Part shown: in pieces, positions 1 to 5,507 of the stretch
Layout: every line of letters begins with the position of its first letter
Position numbering within the stretch: position 1 is the stretch's first letter
Notes under the pieces: model-generated
Told to the model about the DNA's origin: nothing
What the model saw: only the letters and a program-made list of their open reading frames with translations
Database searches by the model: none
DNA from: CAYJRW01 sp964372865
GTDB taxonomy: Bacteria > Patescibacteriota > Minisyncoccia > Minisyncoccales > 2-12-FULL-40-12
Direction: 5' to 3'
Assembly (NCBI GenBank): GCA_964372865.1
Contig: CAYJRW010000034.1
Location: forward strand, 1 to 5,563
Length of the DNA stretch: 5,563 bases
Translations under genes and position numbers: made by a program

Positions 1-199
1 GCGAGCGGCGGCGGGGCGGAGCGTCAGCCGTTCCGTTCAAAATAGGTTCGGATTTCGTCAAACAAACGCACCACGTAGGAAAAGTCAAAGAGTTTTGGTT
101 CGCCTCGCTTCGCTCGGCGACTAATTTGTATTCAATTTTGGGGGCAAAAACGAATTGACGGCTTCGTTTGGGGGAAAGAAAATTTTTAATCATACAATT
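1..199. other. Non-coding leader with GC-rich segment and a small hairpin
   Basis: No supportable gene is seen here. The first 30 bases are very GC-rich against an AT-rich background. An imperfect palindrome lies at 100-120: TCGCC (100-104) pairs with GGCGA (116-120). The 10-mer TTCGCCTCGC at 99-108 recurs at 1043-1052 in the other intergenic island, which suggests a shared dispersed element. A weaker fold pairs TTTTG (136-140) with CAAAA (145-149) around a GGGG loop. The reading frame from base 3 to the TGA at 156-158 is open from the window edge, but its translation looks like read-through of the palindromic DNA. It could only be the tail of an upstream gene if sequence to the left supports that. 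Confidence 0.5.
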
Positions 200-568
200 A
201 TGGGTTTATTTTCAAACATTTTTGGGTCGCCGGACCTCAGCGAACAAAAGAATAAAAAGTTTCAAGAGTTCGAACAAACGTTCGAGGGAGATGACGAAAT
301 GATTAATAACTCGAAGGCGACTTGGTTGACCAGTCGCGGTAATCATAGTGGCGAAAGGGGTAATTTTGATGAAGCGATCGCAGATTTTGATGAAGCGATT
401 AAATTGAAAAGTGATCATTTGCCCGCTCATTTGGAACTTTCTATTGCGTGGGAGAGAAAAGGAAAACATGACAAAGCGATGAAAATTCTGAATTCTGCAC
501 CAGAGCAAATGAAGTTGCATGGCGAAGTAATTGCAAGCAAAAAAGACATGATGAGTGGGATGATGTAA
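200..568 (+). CDS. Small tetratricopeptide-repeat (TPR) protein
   Basis: This is a 122-residue protein, probably cytoplasmic or membrane-peripheral, that should act as a protein-protein interaction module; its partner is unknown. The N-terminus (MGLFSNIFG) is short and amphipathic. Residues 12-35 are charged and helix-prone. Residues about 41-73 form a clear TPR with the typical G-N-F-D-E-A-I-x-D-F-D-E-A-I core (54-67). A second, weaker repeat spans about 74-103 (AHLELSIAWERKGKHDKAM). The C-terminus is Lys/Met-rich (KKDMMSGMM). ATG 200 is preferred to an in-frame TTG at 155, because the extra 15 residues come from GC-rich leader DNA and look non-coding. No Shine-Dalgarno is visible. The next gene starts 13 bp after the stop, so the two are probably co-transcribed. 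The fold assignment is good; the role is not predictable. Confidence 0.8.
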   Translation: MGLFSNIFGSPDLSEQKNKKFQEFEQTFEGDDEMINNSKATWLTSRGNHSGERGNFDEAIADFDEAIKLKSDHLPAHLELSIAWERKGKHDKAMKILNSAPEQMKLHGEVIASKKDMMSGMM

Positions 569-581
569 TTTTTTATTATCT

Positions 582-920
582 ATGTTAATCCAATATCTTA
601 TTTTTTGTTTGGGCGCCGGATTTTTACAAGCAGCATATGTGAAGCAACCAAATTTTGGGCAAGGCGGGCGTGCTGTGTTGGACGCACCGCTGTGGTTTTC
701 CAGTACGGCGGCCCAAATCATAGTGCCAGTTCTTGGACTCGGCGCTTTTATTGCTGAGGTGGCATTAGGGTTTATGCTCGTTGCTTGGTGGGCTGGCGTG
801 TTTTTGTGGATACCAGCATTATTGGTTGCGAGTATTGTAATACCTTCTAAAAATCCTGCACCTTCGTTTTTTATTGGAATTCTTGTTATCGTTGGTTCAG
901 TCATATCTTTTTTGGTGTAA
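582..920 (+). CDS. Small hydrophobic membrane protein of unknown function
   Basis: I do not recognise a family for this 112-residue protein. It is strongly hydrophobic. One membrane segment lies at about residues 2-19. A loop with Lys21, Asn24, Gly-rich residues and Arg30 follows. A long hydrophobic stretch at about 44-87 is enough for two membrane passes and contains a WWAGVFLW aromatic patch (69-76). A last segment spans 95-112 and runs to the C-terminus. Three or four membrane passes are therefore likely. The start ATG lies 13 bp after the TPR gene's stop, with no ribosome-binding site, so translation may be coupled to the upstream gene. The pairing suggests the TPR protein and this membrane protein may work together, which is only an inference from position. 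The opposite strand also carries a long open frame here, but it shows no protein-like features. Confidence 0.65.
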   Translation: MLIQYLIFCLGAGFLQAAYVKQPNFGQGGRAVLDAPLWFSSTAAQIIVPVLGLGAFIAEVALGFMLVAWWAGVFLWIPALLVASIVIPSKNPAPSFFIGILVIVGSVISFLV

Positions 921-942
921 GTCTAAAGAATTTGCCGCCAAG

Positions 943-966
943 ACTGAAATTCGTTAGAATTTCAGT
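943..966. repeat. Perfect 10-bp inverted repeat (hairpin)
   Basis: ACTGAAATTC (943-952) pairs perfectly with GAATTTCAGT (957-966) around the 4-base loop GTTA. It begins 22 bp after the stop of the membrane protein gene, where a terminator would be expected. Neither strand has a T-run after the stem, so it is not a classical intrinsic terminator. It may be an RNA-processing or 3'-end stabilising hairpin, a protein-binding palindrome, or the edge of a repeat element. Confidence 0.7.
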
Positions 967-1044
967 AATCCGAACTCCGCCAAAGAAAAACTTGAAATTG
1001 TCATTTGTGCGGCTCCGCCACCTTTCCGAATTTTCGCGGGCCTT

Positions 1045-1077
1045 CGCCTCGCCGAAGTGGCTTCGGCCACGCAGGCG
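1045..1077. repeat. GC-rich nested palindrome with two alternative hairpins
   Basis: Two mutually exclusive stems overlap here. GCCGAAG (1051-1057) pairs with CTTCGGC (1061-1067) in a perfect 7-bp stem with a 3-base loop. Alternatively GTGGC (1057-1061) pairs with GCCAC (1066-1070) around TTCG, giving the very stable C(UUCG)G tetraloop in RNA. An outer pairing, CGCCT (1045-1049) with AGGCG (1073-1077), can enclose either. There is no U-tract, so it does not look like a terminator. The pattern resembles REP-type dispersed palindromes. Confidence 0.6.
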
Positions 1078-1088
1078 GGGGGACTTCC

Positions 1089-1107
1089 TCGCCGCCACAG
1101 GCGGCGA
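1089..1107. repeat. Perfect 8-bp GC-rich hairpin
   Basis: TCGCCGCC (1089-1096) pairs with GGCGGCGA (1100-1107) around the loop ACA. It is the third strong palindrome in the island and lies 54 bp upstream of the methyltransferase start. Nothing T-rich follows at once on the + strand. On the RNA level it would be a stable hairpin in the 5' region if transcription enters from the left. Confidence 0.6.
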
Positions 1108-1161
1108 AATGCGTTCGGACTATCTTTAAAATACAGCACCAATATCAAACTTTACATTAAT

Positions 1162-1692
1162 ATGACCCGACAAACTTACGATACGGCTATAAAAAAATTC
1201 CTTCTGGCCAACATCCGTCCAGAAAGCAACGTGATTGACGTGGGCTGCGGCACCGGATGGACAGGGCTTTTGCTATCCCAAAAAAATTTGCACTGCAACG
1301 TCGATGGGGTCGACATTGACGAACTAAAGGTTCATCGCGCCAACAAGATTTTTCTCAAAGCAAAAAGAGATCATCTCGTTGCTTGTAAAACTTGCCGCGC
1401 CGAGGAGGTAAGCCAGCGATTTGGACGGCATCGCTACGATTTTGTTATCAGCAATCACGCCCTGCATCATTACAAAAATTTAATTAAGGCGCTAAAAGAG
1501 ATACATCTACTGCTTAAACCTTCCGGGAAACTTTTGCTTTCGGAACTGGAGCAGTCCTATGGAGAGAAAATCGATATTTGCCCGCGCTACCGCAAGGATA
1601 AAATTAAGGAAGTAGTGAAGCGAGCGGGGTTCAAAATACGAGAATTTAGCTTGAAGCCGCCTGGCGTTTACCATCTTACGGCTACTCGCTGA
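1162..1692 (+). CDS. Class I SAM-dependent methyltransferase (Methyltransf_11/25-like)
   Basis: This 176-residue soluble enzyme should transfer a methyl group from S-adenosylmethionine; its substrate cannot be told from sequence. Motif I is textbook: VIDVGCGTGW at residues 24-33, the glycine-rich SAM loop. The acidic end of strand 2 is at D51/D53 (VDGVDIDE), where the SAM ribose is normally bound. Strand 4 with its following motif is DFVISNHALHHY (93-104). The strand-5 region is LLLKPSGKLLLSELE (116-130), typical of the UbiE/Methyltransf_11 group. The protein is short and ends right after the last strands, with no extra substrate domain. ATG 1162 is chosen over an in-frame ATG at 1057, because the additional 35 residues would be encoded by the hairpin island. 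No Shine-Dalgarno is present. The DUF5654-like gene follows after 24 bp and is probably in the same transcript. Confidence 0.85.
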   Translation: MTRQTYDTAIKKFLLANIRPESNVIDVGCGTGWTGLLLSQKNLHCNVDGVDIDELKVHRANKIFLKAKRDHLVACKTCRAEEVSQRFGRHRYDFVISNHALHHYKNLIKALKEIHLLLKPSGKLLLSELEQSYGEKIDICPRYRKDKIKEVVKRAGFKIREFSLKPPGVYHLTATR

Positions 1693-1716
1693 AACTCCAT
1701 CGTTTAATGAATTGTT

Positions 1717-1968
1717 ATGATGAGCCCGATTAAAAAAGAAATTAAAGAAACACAAAAGGAATTAAAAGAAAGAGCGACCACTTTAATTTTGGCCGGTTTT
1801 GGCCTGGTGGCTGCTTTGGCCTGGAACGATGCCATTAGAGCCCTTTTTGACACACTTTTCCCGCAAGGAGCGGGACTTATTGGAAAATTTCTCTACGCTA
1901 TTCTGGTAACAATTGTTGTGGTGATAATCTCTCTTCAGCTCAAAAAAATTTCCGAAATGAAAGAGTAA
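1717..1968 (+). CDS. Small DUF5654-family membrane protein
   Basis: This is an 83-residue protein. It has a charged, Lys/Glu-rich N-terminal helix (about residues 4-19) facing the cytoplasm. A membrane segment with the signature LILAGFGLVAALAWNDAI (23-40) follows, then an amphipathic stretch (RALFDTLFPQGAG), a second membrane segment (about 57-73) and a short charged tail. From memory, the GFGLVAALAWNDAI core is the hallmark of DUF5654, a family of unknown function in Patescibacteria and archaea. Two ATG codons are adjacent (1717 and 1720) and either may be used; no ribosome-binding site decides between them. The gene is the last one on the + strand and ends just before the convergent terminator. 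A link with the upstream methyltransferase is positional only. Confidence 0.8.
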   Translation: MMSPIKKEIKETQKELKERATTLILAGFGLVAALAWNDAIRALFDTLFPQGAGLIGKFLYAILVTIVVVIISLQLKKISEMKE

Positions 1969-1997
1969 AAAATCAGCAGAAATGCTGTTTTGTGTTT
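1967..1997. terminator. Bidirectional intrinsic terminator between convergent genes
   Basis: CAGCA (1974-1978) pairs with TGCTG (1983-1987) around a GAAA loop on the + strand. The stem is followed by TTTTGTGTTTG on the + strand. On the - strand it is followed by ATTTTTT (complement of 1967-1973). A/T flanks can extend the stem past one T-T mismatch. It lies directly after the + strand DUF5654-like gene and 15 to 45 bp beyond the end of the - strand operon, so it suits both. The core stem is only 5 bp, so efficiency may be modest. Confidence 0.7.
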
Positions 1998-2012
1998 GAT
2001 TCTCTCAATGCG

Positions 2013-2405
2013 TTATCTTGGTGTGCTGCTCTCTTGGTTGTTCAAGTACATCTTATGGGCCGACACTGCCAACATAACATATGCTCCCCAGTGAACAACG
2101 ATATTCAGCAGTTCTTGCGCAACTGGACCTTTATTTTGCTGCAGAGAATGAAATATAAAATCAAGAACGCCATGGCCTATCAGGCCTAACACGCCAAGGG
2201 CCAAAAATAGAATAGCTTCGCTCCTTTTCTTGATTAAAAGAAATATGGTAAAAACCAGGATAACTACTCCGAGCAGCAAACTGCCTTGATGATTTATAAT
2301 ATTAACTTTTATCCCCGGTCCAGAATCTAGTTCAGCGGCAAAACCTAAAAAGGGAAAGAAAAACAAAAGAAACAAGGCCGTAAGTAAAAATATCTTGTTT
2401 TTCAT
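2013..2405 (-). CDS. Secreted or membrane-anchored small protein, unknown family
   Basis: This 130-residue protein is not recognised as a known family. Residues 1-24 look like a signal peptide: Lys2/Lys4, then a Leu/Phe-rich core, ending FAA before Glu25. Then follow a short polar stretch (25-41) and three likely membrane segments: about 42-58 (ending in KKR), 63-86 and 99-117. Histidines sit in or next to the segments (H78, H86, H105, H117), in GLIGHGVLDFIFH and VVHWGAY, which may be coincidence or a metal or haem site. The ATG at 2405 is chosen over an in-frame ATG at 2540. The earlier start would overlap the PAP2 gene by over 100 bp and put a polar segment in front of the signal peptide. 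The gene begins 16 bp after the PAP2 stop and is last in the - strand operon. Confidence 0.6.
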   Translation of the reverse strand: MKNKIFLLTALFLLFFFPFLGFAAELDSGPGIKVNIINHQGSLLLGVVILVFTIFLLIKKRSEAILFLALGVLGLIGHGVLDFIFHSLQQNKGPVAQELLNIVVHWGAYVMLAVSAHKMYLNNQESSTPR

Positions 2406-2421
2406 ACTTTGATGAGTTGGT

Positions 2422-2955
2422 TCATGATTGCTGATAATTTCGACCTTTATTGATAAATCTGAAAAGTAAAAATCCTGAAAGAACTCCGACTGCAACTCCT
2501 GCCAATATATCTGAAGGCCAATGGATGCCCGAAAAAACACGGGCTAAAGAAATTAAAAAGCTGGCGATGAAGAAAAAGACGCCGGCTTTTTTACTGTAAA
2601 GATAGACAACTGTGGCAATAGCAAAATAAAAAGCTGCGTGGCCTGAAGGAAAAGAAGCTGCTGATTGATTATAGTCAAAAAGAAGGTTGACGTGATTTTC
2701 AACAAAAGGCCTCCCTCTTGGCAAGAGCCAGCGAATAAATTCAACTATAACCAATCTCGCCAAAACGGCTGCTGCAGCGGCTTGAACTACCATCAGCCAA
2801 TATTTTTTGAAGTTCCTTGCCAAAAACAACAGCAGAAAAAAAATCAAAAAAAATTCAAAATATCTGGCGAAAAAAACAGCGAGAGCGTCCAGCCACCAAA
2901 ATCTGCCCGCAAATTGATTAACTGCCTCGAAAAAAAATAAATCTACTCTCAACAT
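2422..2955 (-). CDS. PAP2-family membrane phosphatase (possible undecaprenyl-diphosphatase)
   Basis: This 177-residue integral membrane enzyme belongs to the type 2 phosphatidic acid phosphatase superfamily. The three signature motifs are present. Motif C1 is R75-x6-R82-P83 (Arg in place of the usual first Lys). Motif C2 is P103-S-G-H106 with the catalytic histidine. Motif C3 is A138-R139-x5-H145-x3-D149 (Ala instead of Ser before Arg). Hydrophobic helices lie at about 32-46, 53-72, 108-121, 125-139 and 149-167, as expected for the BcrC/PgpB-like fold. Family members dephosphorylate undecaprenyl diphosphate or other lipid phosphates on the outer face of the membrane; which substrate applies here is an inference. 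It starts 29 bp after glyA with no Shine-Dalgarno. A weak -10-like TATTTA (2963-2968, - strand) is not enough to call a separate promoter. Confidence 0.88.
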   Translation of the reverse strand: MLRVDLFFFEAVNQFAGRFWWLDALAVFFARYFEFFLIFFLLLFLARNFKKYWLMVVQAAAAAVLARLVIVEFIRWLLPRGRPFVENHVNLLFDYNQSAASFPSGHAAFYFAIATVVYLYSKKAGVFFFIASFLISLARVFSGIHWPSDILAGVAVGVLSGFLLFRFINKGRNYQQS

Positions 2956-2984
2956 AGTACAATAAATACACGTACGACGAATTA

Positions 2985-4301
2985 TTATACAATAGCTGGG
3001 ATGGGAAACTTTTTGCTTAATTCCACCACTTCTTTTTTTGTTTCTGAAACCAATTGATGCCCGGGCAGTTTTTCAGAAAACTCTTCAAGCGCGCTTTTGC
3101 GCTTGGTTTTGTCTTCGGGTAGCTTCATAACGCCAAACTCCTTAACTATCCTGGCAATCCACTGCCCTATTTTTTGCATCTCACTCTCTTTCATACCTCG
3201 TGTGGTTAAAGCAGGGGTGCCGAGGCGAATGCCAGACGGATAGTATGGCGGCGAAGGGTCGTTGGGAATCGGATTTTTGTTGACAGTAATGCCAGCTGTC
3301 TCTAAAGCTTTTTCAACAAAAATCCCGCTTCCTTCTCCAAAAGGCCGCAAGTCAACCAAAATTAAGTGTGTTTCGGTGCCATTTGAAATTAATTTTACGC
3401 CCTCTGACATCAATGCTTCAGCCAAAGCTTTTGCGTTTTTCGCAACTTGCTCGGCGTACTTTTTAAATTCAGGGGTAGCGGCTTCCTTTAGCGCGACAGC
3501 CACTGCGGCAATGGTGTTTTCGTGTGGCCCCCCTTGCATGCCCGGAAACACCGCTTTGTCAATCTGCTCTTTATATTCCGGCTTGCAAAAAATAATAGCT
3601 GCTCTCGGCCCTCTTAAGGTTTTATGAGTAGTTGTGGTAACAACATCTGTAAAAGGAAAAGGCGAAGGATGAATGCCTCCTATAACCAGTCCCGATATGT
3701 GCGAGATGTCTGCCATTGATACGGCGCCGACATCTTTGGCAATATCATGCATTTTTTGAAAGTCAACTTTTCTCGGGTAAGCAGTGAAACCCGAAACGAT
3801 CATTTTTGGTTTTTCTCTGCGCGCGAGTTCGTCAATTTTGTCGTAATTCAAAATTTCTTTTTCGGGGTCAACTTCATAATGGACGAAATTAAAAGCCCTG
3901 CCCGATAAGCTGACAGGGTCCCCATGCGTCAAATGTCCGCCGTGAGCAAGTTTTAAAGACATAACTTTGTCGCCAAAATTCAGCAGGCCAACGTAAACAG
4001 CGATATTTGCTGGGCTTCCGGAATAGGGCTGCACGTTGACGTGATAATCCCCTGCCCCAAAAACCTGCCTGGCTCGTTCCTGGCATAATCTTTCCACCTC
4101 GTCAATGTATTTGTTGCCCTCGTAATAACGCCTGCCGGGGTACCCCTCTGAATACTTATCCGTCAAAATTGAACCTAAAGCTTCCAAAACAGCAGGCGAA
4201 GTATGGTTTTCAGAAGGAATCATTTCCAAACCATCTTTTCTCCTCTGCTTTTCCGCCTCAATCAATTCGTAAATTTGCGGGTCAGTTTCTTTTAGGGTCA
4301 T
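2985..4301 (-). CDS. glyA: Serine hydroxymethyltransferase
   Basis: GlyA is a cytoplasmic PLP enzyme that interconverts L-serine plus tetrahydrofolate with glycine plus 5,10-methylene-tetrahydrofolate, feeding one-carbon and glycine pools. The 438 residues are close to the usual 415-430. Visible hallmarks are the substrate-loop serine and glutamate in MIPSEN (27-32), EGYPGRRYYEGN (52-63) with Tyr54, the cofactor-stacking region around HGGHLTHG (120-127), D198 and H201 in MADISHISGLV, the PLP Schiff-base lysine K227 in TTTTHKTLRGPR (222-233), and the carboxylate-binding Arg359 in SGIRLGTPALTTRG. All catalytic positions look intact. It starts only 3 bp after the stop of the PgeF-TsaC gene, so the two are surely co-transcribed and probably translationally coupled. 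A weak GAGA about 9 bases upstream is the nearest thing to a ribosome-binding site in the window. Confidence 0.97.
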   Translation of the reverse strand: MTLKETDPQIYELIEAEKQRRKDGLEMIPSENHTSPAVLEALGSILTDKYSEGYPGRRYYEGNKYIDEVERLCQERARQVFGAGDYHVNVQPYSGSPANIAVYVGLLNFGDKVMSLKLAHGGHLTHGDPVSLSGRAFNFVHYEVDPEKEILNYDKIDELARREKPKMIVSGFTAYPRKVDFQKMHDIAKDVGAVSMADISHISGLVIGGIHPSPFPFTDVVTTTTHKTLRGPRAAIIFCKPEYKEQIDKAVFPGMQGGPHENTIAAVAVALKEAATPEFKKYAEQVAKNAKALAEALMSEGVKLISNGTETHLILVDLRPFGEGSGIFVEKALETAGITVNKNPIPNDPSPPYYPSGIRLGTPALTTRGMKESEMQKIGQWIARIVKEFGVMKLPEDKTKRKSALEEFSEKLPGHQLVSETKKEVVELSKKFPIPAIV

Positions 4302-4304
4302 AGT

Positions 4305-5507
4305 TTATTTTCTCAATATTTTTGTTTTTTCCCCCGTTATATCAACAACTTTTGAGGGTTTGCTTTTTGGCAGGTTGCCAGCATCAATTATCAAGTCGGG
4401 CTGAAACTTTTGATTTTCAAATTGTTTTATAATTTCTTTAATTTTTGTTGAAGCTGGTTTTCCTGAAATATTTGCCGAGGTGCCTGTTAGAGGTTTATTC
4501 GTTTTTTTGAGCAATTCTGTGATTAATCCATAATTTGGAATTCGCAAGCCGATGGTATTTTTATCCAATCCGTAAACTTTATGTTCTTTTTTTCTATTTA
4601 ACACAGCGGTTATTTTCCCGGGCCACACCTTTCTGAGAAATTTTTCTTGATTTTCATCAATATAAGCCAATTTTTTTGCCGTTTTTATATCTTTGACAAA
4701 AATCGGCACGGGCTTTGCCGGCTTTCTCTTTTTTATTTTGAATAATCTTTCAACCGCTTTTCTGTTCGTGGCATCGCATATCATACCATAAACAGTATCA
4801 GTCGGACAAACCAAAACCTTGCCTTCTTCAATTGAGTCCAGGGCCATTTTTAATGTTGGTTTTGGCAGACCGATAAAGCTGGCAAAACGGGAGCGCTTTT
4901 CTTTATAAAAACCAGGGTTATCAACTCTTTTTCTATGGGAAAAGTATTTTTTGGCCGAGCAGTAAGTGCAAACTTTAGAATCTTCAATATTTTTTCTTTT
5001 AACGCCGGATTTTAAAAGGGCGCCAATGGTCTTTTTAGTTAAGTCCATAAAGTAATGGCATTTTCTGATGTGAGGACCAATACCTGTTAAAATATCTGCT
5101 GGACGGGAATTAAACTTTGACACCATTGTTGAAACAGCGTTTTTGACAATTCCTTTGAGGAGAGATTTTCTTGAGCCGTGCAGGGCGGCAACAACTCTAT
5201 TTTTAGGGTCAAAAAACAAAATCGGCACGCAATCAGCAGAAACAATGGCTAAAACCTGATTTTGTATATTGGAGATTAAGCCGTCAGCTCCCTTAATTGT
5301 TTTACCAGAATCTATGGCCTTACAAACATGAACTTTTGCTCCAAAAATCTGTTCTGCCCAGATTAGATTTTTAATTTTTACTTTATAGCCGAAGGGGTTT
5401 AGAAATTTTACGGCTCTTTTGTCCCCTCTTTTGCCCGTCATTGAGCCAGAAGAAACATCAGAAACACCTTGGATGAGGTTTTTGCTTTTAAAAATTCTGG
5501 ATTGCAT
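4305..5507 (-). CDS. Fusion protein: PgeF/YfiH laccase domain + TsaC/Sua5 threonylcarbamoyl-AMP synthase
   Basis: This is one uninterrupted 400-residue frame with two enzyme modules. Residues about 1-213 match the PgeF/YfiH/YlmD (COG1496) fold: ADGLIS (74-79), SADCVPILFFDP (90-101), a HAGWRG-like HGSRKS (110-115), GIGPHIRKCHYF (142-153) and CTYC...YFSHRKR (180-194). This family is linked to peptidoglycan serine editing in E. coli and to purine nucleoside cleavage in other members. Of the usual metal ligands, C93 and H110 are kept, but the QVHG histidine is Phe55 (QIFG). Residues about 218-400 are a TsaC/YrdC domain: PTDTVYG (235-241), IKKRKPAKP (258-266), PGKITAVL (296-303), GLRIPN (320-325) and TSANISG (343-349). 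It makes threonylcarbamoyl-AMP from Thr, bicarbonate and ATP for tRNA t6A37. No Sua5-type C-terminal domain follows. It is the first gene of the operon. Confidence 0.9.
   Translation of the reverse strand: MQSRIFKSKNLIQGVSDVSSGSMTGKRGDKRAVKFLNPFGYKVKIKNLIWAEQIFGAKVHVCKAIDSGKTIKGADGLISNIQNQVLAIVSADCVPILFFDPKNRVVAALHGSRKSLLKGIVKNAVSTMVSKFNSRPADILTGIGPHIRKCHYFMDLTKKTIGALLKSGVKRKNIEDSKVCTYCSAKKYFSHRKRVDNPGFYKEKRSRFASFIGLPKPTLKMALDSIEEGKVLVCPTDTVYGMICDATNRKAVERLFKIKKRKPAKPVPIFVKDIKTAKKLAYIDENQEKFLRKVWPGKITAVLNRKKEHKVYGLDKNTIGLRIPNYGLITELLKKTNKPLTGTSANISGKPASTKIKEIIKQFENQKFQPDLIIDAGNLPKSKPSKVVDITGEKTKILRK

Larger units (their letters stand above)
921..1161. other. Intergenic island with clustered hairpins
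   Basis: This 241-bp gap between two + strand genes contains no convincing gene. It holds a perfect 10-bp inverted repeat at 943-966, then a GC-rich block at about 1006-1107 with at least three further palindromes, listed separately. The block is far more GC-rich than the flanking genes and shares a 10-mer with the leader at 99-108. The last 50 bases before the methyltransferase (about 1113-1161) return to AT-rich sequence and could hold its promoter (for example TAAAAT at 1127-1132), but no matching -35 is visible. Short open frames on both strands here translate to Arg/Pro/Ala-rich peptides typical of palindromic GC-rich DNA. Confidence 0.6.

Noticed and set aside
3..158. Open frame running in from the left edge, possible tail of an upstream gene
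   Set aside because: The translation covers a palindrome and GC-rich repeats and shows no recognisable motif; it cannot be judged without sequence to the left.
155..199. TTG start extending the TPR protein by 15 residues
   Set aside because: The added residues come from leader DNA and the ATG at 200 gives a natural N-terminus.
212..904. Long open frame (230 codons) on the - strand opposite the TPR and membrane protein genes
   Set aside because: It spans two + strand genes that show a TPR motif and membrane segments. Its own translation is His/Pro/Asn-rich with no domain or sensible start context.
1057..1161. Upstream ATG extending the methyltransferase by 35 residues
   Set aside because: The extension is encoded by the GC-rich hairpin island, is Arg/Gly-rich, and lies outside the methyltransferase fold.
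2406..2540. Upstream start for the last - strand gene
   Set aside because: It would overlap the PAP2 gene by over 100 bp and hide a clear signal-peptide-like N-terminus beginning at 2405.
2956..2968. Internal promoter before the PAP2 gene (TATTTA, 7 bases before the ATG, - strand)
   Set aside because: The hexamer is a weak match, no -35 is seen, and AT-rich gaps give such matches by chance.
3262..3627. + strand open frame of 121 codons inside glyA
   Set aside because: It is antisense to the well-conserved core of serine hydroxymethyltransferase and has no features of its own.
4305..4847. Separate tsaC gene starting at internal Met221 of the fusion
   Set aside because: There is no stop between the modules and no ribosome-binding site or promoter before the internal ATG. 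An additional internal start cannot be fully excluded.
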